Positions 23,520 to 29,556 of a stretch of 32,995 nt of DNA are shown here, piece after piece; the stretch's first letter is position 1, and the number at the start of each line of letters is the position of its first letter. The notes under the pieces are model-generated. The model was not told where the DNA came from. It saw only the letters and a program-made list of their open reading frames with translations, and made no database searches. The translations under genes and the position numbers were made by a program. This stretch comes from Patescibacteria group bacterium (GTDB lineage Bacteria > Patescibacteriota > Minisyncoccia > Moranbacterales > UBA1568): NCBI GenBank assembly GCA_030916545.1, contig JAUPWI010000029.1, positions 1-32,995 on the forward strand, in the 5' to 3' direction.

Positions 23520-25009
23520 GACGGTTTTTTCTGTTGGGCACCTCGGTCGCCTTTTCGTGCGGAATCACGATGGGCTCGTTTTTCGATCGGGATGCGGCCT
23601 TGGTTTCCATGCTGGTATGCGTAGGCATAATGGTCGCCGTGAGCAGCGTATTTCGGAAAGAGTATATCGTATTCGTTATCTGGATCGGAGTCTGTATTGC
23701 GACAGGAACATTGATAGCTGCTCACTCGGTGAGGTATTATCAGGTATTGGATGAAGAGAGGGCCGTGCAGGGTATCGGACAGGTACGTGGCGAGATGTCA
23801 CGAGGGGTGTTTGATGCCCGTTTTGTCTTGGAGCTGCACGATTGTGAAGGGAGGATCTGTCCGCAGGATTTGGTATTGGTCAAGACGAGTTTGTATGAAA
23901 CCTTTACGGATGGGATGTCGGTTCGTTTCGGCCCGTGCGATCTGAAGCGACCGGAACGGTTTGATCCCCATTTCGATTATCCGATGTATCTTGCCAAGGA
24001 GGGAATCGGATTCGTAACGCACGATTGTCCTGTCGAACCGGAACCTGTGCGGGGTGACCCGTTGCGGGGCAGGCTGCATGACACAAGAGTATTCATTTCT
24101 TCCACCATCGGGAAGCGGATACCGGAGCCGGAAGCGGGGTTGGCCAGAGGGCTTCTCCTTGGAGGGAGTAGGGAATTACCCGAAGCCCTTGTACTGGATT
24201 TCCGTACGGTCGGGCTCTCGCATATCGTGGCAGTTTCGGGATACAATATTTCCGTATTGGCAGGGGGATTTTTTCTCCTGGGCATCGGACTCGGTTGGTA
24301 TCGGAAGCGGGCCGTATGGATAGCGTTCGTGGGCACCGTATTGTTCGTGCTGTTAGTGGGTGCTCCGGCGTCAGCGGTACGGGCGGCCCTGGTCGCGATA
24401 GCGGGATTCGGGGCCTTTGTGGTATCCAGACCGATTCCGACCGTATCCGTTCTTTGTTTCGCCGCCGCGCTTATGTTGCTTGGGAACCCGTTGTTGCTGC
24501 GCTATGATATCGGTTTTCAGCTTTCATTTTTGGCCACCTTCGCGATCCTGTTTTCGGCGCCCTGGCGGAGCCGATTCAGCGGGAAATCCTGGTTTGTCAG
24601 GAGTTTCGTCGATGTTTTTCTCATTACGTTTTCCGTGTTGCTTTTCGTTACGCCGCTTACCCTGATTCATTTCGGAACACTTTCTCCTTACGCGCTCTTT
24701 GCGAATATACTGGTGCTGCCCCTGGTCCCAGTCGCCTTCCTCGCTTCTTTTGGAGTGGTGATTTTTGGATGGATACCGGGTGTTGGGGCGCTTTTCGGGT
24801 GGGTGACTTACAGTGTTCTGCATGGCCTTATAGCCATCGCTGAGACGATCGCCCGTATTCCGGGAGCGACCGCCTCATATGGGCATGTGAATTGGTGGGT
24901 CGTGGTCGTGTGGTATGGCGGTTGCCTTTCTTTTCTCTTCTGGCAGCATCGGGTGGTTCGGAAAGCCTGGGAAAGAGAACTACTTTCCCGGTATACTGGT
25001 GGTACATGA
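23516..25009 (+). CDS. comEC: ComEC-type DNA uptake channel, membrane part
   Basis: ComEC is the presumed channel moving single-stranded transforming DNA across the cytoplasmic membrane. The 497-residue product has an N-terminal soluble DUF4131/OB-like region between membrane helices (about residues 75-165) and the Competence domain with LSHIVAVSGYNISVLAGG, VGAPASAVRAALVA and YDIGFQLSFLATFAIL. About ten membrane segments are predicted. The metallo-beta-lactamase domain usually fused at the C-terminus is encoded separately in the next gene, overlapping by ATGA. It also overlaps nrdR by ATGA, so three genes are translationally linked. Confidence 0.93.
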   Translation: MRRFFLLGTSVAFSCGITMGSFFDRDAALVSMLVCVGIMVAVSSVFRKEYIVFVIWIGVCIATGTLIAAHSVRYYQVLDEERAVQGIGQVRGEMSRGVFDARFVLELHDCEGRICPQDLVLVKTSLYETFTDGMSVRFGPCDLKRPERFDPHFDYPMYLAKEGIGFVTHDCPVEPEPVRGDPLRGRLHDTRVFISSTIGKRIPEPEAGLARGLLLGGSRELPEALVLDFRTVGLSHIVAVSGYNISVLAGGFFLLGIGLGWYRKRAVWIAFVGTVLFVLLVGAPASAVRAALVAIAGFGAFVVSRPIPTVSVLCFAAALMLLGNPLLLRYDIGFQLSFLATFAILFSAPWRSRFSGKSWFVRSFVDVFLITFSVLLFVTPLTLIHFGTLSPYALFANILVLPLVPVAFLASFGVVIFGWIPGVGALFGWVTYSVLHGLIAIAETIARIPGATASYGHVNWWVVVVWYGGCLSFLFWQHRVVRKAWERELLSRYTGGT

Positions 25010-25863
25010 CGCATATGAGCATCCGCACCTGGGGTATCGTTTTTTTGATAGGATTCTCGATGCTCTCGGGGGCGTTTCTTCTGGTGACTGCGCGGACCTT
25101 TTCCCCGCTTCGCGTGGTTTTTTTGGATGTCGGCCAGGGTGACGCCATACTCGTTTCTCAGGGCAAGACACAGATTTTGATCGATGGCGGCCGGGACGGA
25201 AAAATCCTCCTCGGAAAGTTGGGGAAACACCTGCCTTTTTGGGATAGACGGATCGAATCGGTGATCGCGACGCATCCGGACGCGGATCACGTCGGTGGTT
25301 TGGCATCAGCTGTCAGACGATATCATGTCGCGACATACCTTTCGAATGGTGTAGAAGGTGACAGTGATGTTTTCCGTGATTTGAAACAGACGCTTGATTT
25401 AAGCCATGTAACCAAGCAGTCTGTAGTCGGAACGGGTTCCCGTATTCTCTTTCCCGGAGGAACAGAACTGCGGGTATTGTTTCCTCAGAGTGGTGCAGCT
25501 AAAACGATGAGTGAGACAAATGAGGGAAGTATTGTGGTCCGACTGGTATTTGGTGATGCGAGTTTTCTCTTGACGGGAGACCTTCCTCATGAAGAGATGG
25601 TGCTTCCAGACATACCCTCTACGAAAGTGCTCAAAGTAGCGCATCATGGTTCGAAGTATTCGACGAGTGAGTCCTGGCTTGCTCGAGTACACCCCGAGAC
25701 CGCTCTTGTCTCCGTAGGCAAGAACCGTTACGGACATCCATCTGAGGAAGTATTGGCGCGATTGCAAGAGAGGGGGATTCGTATTCTCCGCACTGACCAG
25801 CAGGGTGATGTGGTTTATGTATGTCAGGAGGCGACCTGTCATCTCAAGGAGAGTAAGAGGTAG
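25006..25863 (+). CDS. ComEC-associated metallo-beta-lactamase-fold hydrolase
   Basis: The 285-residue product has an N-terminal membrane segment (about residues 8-28) and an MBL domain resembling the ComEC C-terminus: FLDVGQGDAILV, the metal-binding THPDADHVGG, LTGDLPHEE and VAHHGSKYSTSE. Many such domains are nucleases; in ComEC it has been proposed to degrade the non-entering strand. ATG 25006 overlaps the comEC stop (ATGA); an earlier in-frame start lies inside comEC and is rejected. Base style switches to A/T-rich near 25385 and stays so through the end. Confidence 0.92.
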   Translation: MTHMSIRTWGIVFLIGFSMLSGAFLLVTARTFSPLRVVFLDVGQGDAILVSQGKTQILIDGGRDGKILLGKLGKHLPFWDRRIESVIATHPDADHVGGLASAVRRYHVATYLSNGVEGDSDVFRDLKQTLDLSHVTKQSVVGTGSRILFPGGTELRVLFPQSGAAKTMSETNEGSIVVRLVFGDASFLLTGDLPHEEMVLPDIPSTKVLKVAHHGSKYSTSESWLARVHPETALVSVGKNRYGHPSEEVLARLQERGIRILRTDQQGDVVYVCQEATCHLKESKR

Positions 25864-25866
25864 CCC

Positions 25867-25895
25867 TTGCTTTTCAGGTAATACCGTGTTACTGT
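25867..25895 (+). promoter_or_regulatory. Extended -10 promoter of ndk
   Basis: TTGCTT (25867-25872), a 17-base spacer and TACTGT (25890-25895) with TGT before it. Start near 25902, about 30 bases before ndk. Confidence 0.55.
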
Positions 25896-25932
25896 TTTTC
25901 TGAAGACGTCTAATTTTCTGTATTGCATTTTT

Positions 25933-26538
25933 ATGGAACAACATCCGAAAAAAGAGCGATCCTTGGTTATTATTAAGCCAGATGGTATTCAAAGAGCTCT
26001 GATAGGAGAAATCATTCAACGTATTGAGCGGACAGGGCTGAAAATGATTGCCTTTAAGTTTCTGGTGCCAACCGAAGCTCAGTCATGGGAACACTATCTT
26101 AAGACAGACGAATGGTTTCTTTCAAAGGGTAATCGTATCACTGAAGAGCGGAAGTCTCACGGGCTTCCGATTGAGAAGGAACCAATCGAGTACGGCAAGG
26201 GCATCATCGACACCATCGTGCGTTATTTCACTTCCGGGCCGGTTTTGGCTTTCGTAGTCGAAGGGAATCAGTCAATCGCTATCGTCAAGAAATTGGTCGG
26301 AAGCACGGAGCCGACCCTGTCCGATGTGGGAACGATACGCGGAGACCTGACCATCGATTCGTACGCGCTCTCAAGCCTCGACAATCGTGCGGTACGCAAT
26401 CTGGTCCATTGTTCGGATAATCCGGATGATGCCGAGCGGGAGATCAAGATCTGGTTCGATGAAAAGGAACTGATCCAGTATCGTCTGGTCGCCGAGCAGG
26501 TGCTGTATGACGTCAATCTTGACGGGATACTCGAATAG
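25933..26538 (+). CDS. ndk: Nucleoside diphosphate kinase, long form
   Basis: Transfers the gamma-phosphate between nucleoside triphosphates and diphosphates through a phosphohistidine. The 201-residue product starts RSLVIIKPDGIQRALIGEII and has SGPVLAFVVEG, TIRGDLTIDSYA and the active-site VRNLVHCSDNPDDAEREI with His159; HCSD replaces the usual HGSD. It is ~55 residues longer than common NDKs because of an insertion of about 35 residues (roughly 58-92) and an extended C-terminus. Codon style changes near 26180: ATT-rich before, ATC-rich after. No Shine-Dalgarno site. Confidence 0.95.
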   Translation: MEQHPKKERSLVIIKPDGIQRALIGEIIQRIERTGLKMIAFKFLVPTEAQSWEHYLKTDEWFLSKGNRITEERKSHGLPIEKEPIEYGKGIIDTIVRYFTSGPVLAFVVEGNQSIAIVKKLVGSTEPTLSDVGTIRGDLTIDSYALSSLDNRAVRNLVHCSDNPDDAEREIKIWFDEKELIQYRLVAEQVLYDVNLDGILE

Positions 26539-26585
26539 ATATCTGATGAGAGGCAGAGTGAGTTTGGTGGTATAAAGCAGAGACA

Positions 26586-26617
26586 TGAAAACAAAACAAT
26601 GTTTTCATTCTTTGTTA
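26586..26617 (+). terminator. Possible terminator after ndk
   Basis: A perfect 8-bp inverted repeat TGAAAACA (26586-26593) and TGTTTTCA (26600-26607) is followed by TTCTTTGTT. The stem is A/T-rich, so it is weaker than others in the window. Confidence 0.45.
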
Positions 26618-26670
26618 TTCGGGTGAGATGGATAGTTATTTTACAATGTGCCGAGGAGAGGGAATGAATA

Positions 26671-26871
26671 ATGTTGAATAAGAGGCAAAATCGACCGGTA
26701 CTTTTTATCGTACCAACTGGATGTGATTTTAATCCCCAGTGCCCGCATGTTTTGATGGCTCAGGACTGTCAGAACGCACTTAAGACACGCGCCTGTTTAA
26801 GTTTGGCACGAGTCGCTATTCTTGATGGTCTTGGTACCTATACACGTGGGATGAGGCAGCGTAAGCCGTAG
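26671..26871 (+). CDS. Small cysteine-containing protein of unknown function
   Basis: The 66-residue ORF has four cysteines (GCDFNPQCPHVLMAQDCQNALKTRAC), which could bind a metal, and basic ends. GAGGGA lies 8-10 bases before ATG 26671, a TACAAT -10-like box lies at 26642-26647, and a strong terminator follows at 26914. These flanks suggest a real short transcript. I do not recognise a family, and the ORF is short enough to be chance, or the transcript could be an RNA gene. Confidence 0.5.
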   Translation: MLNKRQNRPVLFIVPTGCDFNPQCPHVLMAQDCQNALKTRACLSLARVAILDGLGTYTRGMRQRKP

Positions 26872-26913
26872 TAAGGAGGGGTTTAGATCGGAGAATGAAT
26901 CGGTGTTGAACCG

Positions 26914-26942
26914 AAAAGCACAGCCGCGAGGACTGTGCTTTT
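26914..26942. terminator. Bidirectional terminator between the small ORF and rpmB
   Basis: A perfect 10-bp stem AAAAGCACAG (26914-26923) and CTGTGCTTTT (26933-26942), loop of 9, with T tracts on both strands. It separates convergent genes. Confidence 0.85.
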
Positions 26943-26999
26943 TCCATTTCAGAGATAACAGCTCTCCTTGCGGGTTTATTGCAGAGAGGAGAATTTAGT

Positions 27000-27182
27000 C
27001 TAGGCAATTTTCGACTGCTTTACCAGGGTACGAATGGCCTTGGTGGAGAGCTGGAGCTTCATGCCGCCAATGTGCTTTGTCTGGACATTAATCGCAAAAG
27101 TGCGACGAGTCTTGACGTTTGAGTGGCTGCGGTTGTTTCCGGTCTTGGTGCCGCGCCCGGTCAGGTCACATATTCGACTCAT
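27000..27182 (-). CDS. rpmB: 50S ribosomal protein bL28
   Basis: The 60-residue product begins MSRICDLTGRGTKTGNNRSHS, then NVKTRRTFAINVQ and GGMKLQLSTKAIRTLVK, the bL28 pattern; the zinc-type cysteine pair of some L28s is reduced to one Cys. ATG 27182 is the family start; the open frame upstream is spurious. It is a lone gene on the minus strand with its own promoter (27217-27245) and the bidirectional terminator. Confidence 0.95.
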   Translation of the reverse strand: MSRICDLTGRGTKTGNNRSHSNVKTRRTFAINVQTKHIGGMKLQLSTKAIRTLVKQSKIA

Positions 27183-27197
27183 AAGACGTAAAATCAG

Positions 27198-27226
27198 TTG
27201 CTTGGTAACGAATCTGAGAGTATCAT
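27198..27226 (+). promoter_or_regulatory. Promoter of the site-2-protease-like gene
   Basis: TTGCTT (27198-27203), a 17-base spacer and TATCAT (27221-27226). The start near 27233 lies past two possible upstream starts and supports ATG 27288. Its -10 overlaps that of the opposing rpmB promoter. Confidence 0.6.
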
Positions 27227-27245
27227 GGATACGTGGGAATGGCAA
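27217..27245 (-). promoter_or_regulatory. Promoter of rpmB
   Basis: On the minus strand TTGCCA (27240-27245), a 17-base spacer and TACTCT (27217-27222) with TGA before it. The start near 27210 gives a ~28-base leader. Confidence 0.6.
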
Positions 27246-27287
27246 GTGGCGCGCATTCCTTTTATCCGGTTTCCTTCTTTTTCGCCT

Positions 27288-28010
27288 ATGCCTCAAGAAT
27301 TTATCCTGATCGGGTTCTATTTTTTGGCCCTGTTGTATTCCGTGATCATTCACGAAGTTTCGCACGGCGTGATGGCGTTGTGGCTCGGCGATATGACGGC
27401 AAAATACGCCGATCGTCTGAATCTCAATCCGGCCAAACATATCGACCCATTCGGTTCGATACTGCTCCCAGCACTTCTCATCCTGACGACCGGATCCGCA
27501 TTCGGATGGGCCAAACCGGTTCCGTACAACCCGTATAATCTGAAAGATCAGAAATGGGGTCCGCTCTGGGTCGCTCTCGCTGGTCCCGGTTCGAACGTCT
27601 TTCTGGCGACGATAGCGAGTCTTGCCGCATATGCGCTGCCGCTCTCATACGCGGCCAAGCAGGATATCGTCAGGCAATTTGCAGAGACGGTGTACGGAAG
27701 CGGATCGTTTTTCGATCGGTTCGGCTCGTTGACGGAGGCGCTCTCCGGATCATTGCCACAGGTGCTTTTCGGCCTCCTCTTGGTGGTCATCTTTTGGAAT
27801 GTCGTACTGGCCTGTTTCAATCTGCTTCCTTTCCCGCCCCTCGATGGCTCAAAACTCCTGTATGTCCTGTTTCCAATCCGGGAAGAAACGAAGATTTGGC
27901 TCGAGCATTATGGTATCTTCTTCCTGCTTTTCGCTGTTTTTTTCCTGGCGGCACCGATCAGTTTTTTCATCAATGTCGTCCTGTCTTTCTTCGTGCGCCT
28001 GGCGCTGTAG
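27288..28010 (+). CDS. Site-2-protease-like membrane zinc peptidase (M50 family)
   Basis: M50 peptidases cut substrates within the membrane. The 240-residue product has the zinc motif HEVSH (residues 22-26) in the first membrane segment and the second metal motif LLPFPPLDGSK (Asp186), in the order expected for the short S2P branch. Other hydrophobic segments lie at about 65-85, 98-118, 150-180 and 208-238. ATG 27288 is chosen because the promoter's start point is downstream of the earlier in-frame TTG and ATG codons. No PDZ domain is present. Substrate is unknown. Confidence 0.9.
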   Translation: MPQEFILIGFYFLALLYSVIIHEVSHGVMALWLGDMTAKYADRLNLNPAKHIDPFGSILLPALLILTTGSAFGWAKPVPYNPYNLKDQKWGPLWVALAGPGSNVFLATIASLAAYALPLSYAAKQDIVRQFAETVYGSGSFFDRFGSLTEALSGSLPQVLFGLLLVVIFWNVVLACFNLLPFPPLDGSKLLYVLFPIREETKIWLEHYGIFFLLFAVFFLAAPISFFINVVLSFFVRLAL

Positions 28011-28031
28011 GGGCTGAAATCGAGGGGGATG

Positions 28032-28060
28032 TTGACAATATCGGCTCTCTTCGGTAGGAT
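28032..28060 (+). promoter_or_regulatory. Promoter of the rpsL-rpsG region
   Basis: TTGACA (28032-28037), a 17-base spacer and TAGGAT (28055-28060). Start near 28067, about 60 bases before rpsL. Confidence 0.75.
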
Positions 28061-28126
28061 AAGCATTACTGAACAAACGAGTGTTCTCTCTTTGTTTTTG
28101 ACGTAATTTTTTACCAGTGTACCGCT

Positions 28127-28546
28127 GTGACCACGATTAACCAGCTCATCAAGCGACCACGAAAGATTAGTGTCCGGAAATCCAAGTCTCCGGCGATGAC
28201 TTTCGTTACCAATACCATCAAAAATCGTATCACCAAGACGCAAAGTCCTTTCAAACGCGGTGTCTGCGTGAAGGTGACGACGACGACCCCGAAGAAACCG
28301 AACTCCGCTCTTCGAAAGATCGCTCGTGTCCGTTTGACGAACGGCATGGAGGTGACGGCGTATATTCCAGGTATCGGACATAATCTGCAGGAGCACTCCA
28401 TTGTCATGATCCGCGGCGGACGTGTGAAAGATCTCCCGGGTGTCCGGTATCATGTCGTACGCGGCATCTTCGACTCCGCGGGTGTTGCCAACCGGAAGGG
28501 AAGCCGCTCGAAGTATGGTGCCAAGAAGGAGAAGAAGAAAGACTAG
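28127..28546 (+). CDS. rpsL: 30S ribosomal protein uS12
   Basis: uS12 contributes to decoding accuracy. The 139-residue product has TTTPKKPNSALRKIARVRL, EHSIVMIRGGRVKDLPGVRYH and the basic tail; the lysines that determine streptomycin sensitivity are in their usual contexts. About 14 extra residues (AMTFVTNTIKNRIT region) precede KRGVC compared with E. coli; I recall similar insertions in other CPR uS12s. The start is GTG 28127, which gives the family N-terminus TTINQLIKRPR; no Shine-Dalgarno site. Confidence 0.96.
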   Translation: MTTINQLIKRPRKISVRKSKSPAMTFVTNTIKNRITKTQSPFKRGVCVKVTTTTPKKPNSALRKIARVRLTNGMEVTAYIPGIGHNLQEHSIVMIRGGRVKDLPGVRYHVVRGIFDSAGVANRKGSRSKYGAKKEKKKD

Positions 28547-28641
28547 TCTTAAAATATCTAATCATTCCTGACGAAAACGACGAAAATCTGAAGCAGTTTT
28601 TGTGATGAGTATCAGTCGTTCATCGTCTCGCGTATCGAAGT

Positions 28642-29109
28642 ATGCCACGAAGAAAGCGAAATTATCAGCGTGAATGGAAGGCCGATTCTCAGTACGAAAA
28701 TCCACTCGTGGGTCATTTCGTGTGTATGATCATGTGGAACGGCAAGAAGAGTGTGGCCGAGAAGATCGTCTATAACGCTTTCGATGCCATACATGAGCGG
28801 ACGAAGAAGGGCGGTCTGAATACTTTTGAGCAAGCCATCAAGAATGTCGCGCCGATGCTGCAATTGAAGAGTCGTCGCGTCGGAGGTGCTAACTACCAGG
28901 TGCCGGTGCCGGTATCCGGGGAACGCCGTCAGATTCTCGCCATGCGGTGGATCCGGGATGCGTGTCGGAAGAAGAAGGGAAAGGCGATGTCCGAGAAGCT
29001 CGCCGATGAGCTGATCGACGCTTCAAACAAGGTAGGTACAGCCATCAAGAAGCGGGACGATACGCACCGTATGGCCGAGGCCAACAAGGCGTTCGCTCAC
29101 TTCGCGTAA
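28642..29109 (+). CDS. rpsG: 30S ribosomal protein uS7
   Basis: uS7 nucleates assembly of the 30S head. The 155-residue product starts MPRRKRNYQREWKADSQYEN, has VAEKIVYNAFDAIHERTKKG, PMLQLKSRRVGGANYQVPVPV and RWIRDACRKKKGKAM, which are diagnostic, and ends with MAEANKAFAHF. It follows rpsL in the standard str order. A hairpin terminator lies 37 bases after its stop. Confidence 0.97.
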   Translation: MPRRKRNYQREWKADSQYENPLVGHFVCMIMWNGKKSVAEKIVYNAFDAIHERTKKGGLNTFEQAIKNVAPMLQLKSRRVGGANYQVPVPVSGERRQILAMRWIRDACRKKKGKAMSEKLADELIDASNKVGTAIKKRDDTHRMAEANKAFAHFA

Positions 29110-29146
29110 AAAGACAAGAACTTCGGTTGACGATTTACGAGAGAAG

Positions 29147-29181
29147 CATGAAAGATCGCCTTGGCGGTCTTTCATGTTCTT
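29147..29181 (+). terminator. Hairpin after rpsG
   Basis: A 14-base inverted repeat (29147-29160 with 29163-29176; CATGAAAGA/TCTTTCATG plus CGCC/GGCG) is followed by a short, imperfect T-rich stretch (TTCTT). It could end or reduce transcription between rpsG and the DUF1653 gene. Confidence 0.6.
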
Positions 29182-29224
29182 CAGACGAAAATGGTTTCCC
29201 GAGTAAATTATAGAGAAGGTTCGT

Positions 29225-29494
29225 ATGGGGCATAAGAATGATGAAGAGTTGAGACGGAATCTTTCGGAAGCACAAGTACGAGTACAAATCGGCGGACGAT
29301 ACCGGCATTATAAGGGTCAGGCGTACACGGTGGTCGGATTCACAGTCATCGAAGCGACAGACGGGATAGGGGTTTTGTATCAGGCAGATTACACCGGGCT
29401 TGAGGGAATCGTCTTCCTGCGGCCGCTTCAAGAGTTTCTTTCATCGGTTGATACGGACGAGGGACGAGTACCACGATTCGCTCCAGTGCCATAA
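29225..29494 (+). CDS. DUF1653 family protein
   Basis: The 89-residue product has IGGRYRHYKGQAYTVVGF, VLYQADYTGLEGIVFLRPLQEF and VPRFAPV, the DUF1653 pattern, in which a small beta fold starts with GxYxHYKG and ends with xRF. Function is not established. It sits between rpsG and fusA, where the str operon normally has no such gene. Its A/T-richer codon use differs from rpsG. GAAGG about 5 bases before ATG is a weak ribosome site. Confidence 0.85.
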   Translation: MGHKNDEELRRNLSEAQVRVQIGGRYRHYKGQAYTVVGFTVIEATDGIGVLYQADYTGLEGIVFLRPLQEFLSSVDTDEGRVPRFAPVP

Positions 29495-29556
29495 ATACGC
29501 TACACTATTTTTTTAGAGAGTATTCATCAATCATCAATCAATAACCGAGCAAACTT

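Noticed and set aside
25006..25009. Frameshift error splitting comEC
   Set aside because: The ATGA overlap, a complete membrane segment at the start of the second gene and lack of extra coding residues between them suit two real genes; an error is kept only as a refutation test.
27198..27287. Upstream TTG and ATG starts of the M50 peptidase
   Set aside because: The -35/-10 of its own promoter occupies this stretch, so the predicted transcript starts after them.
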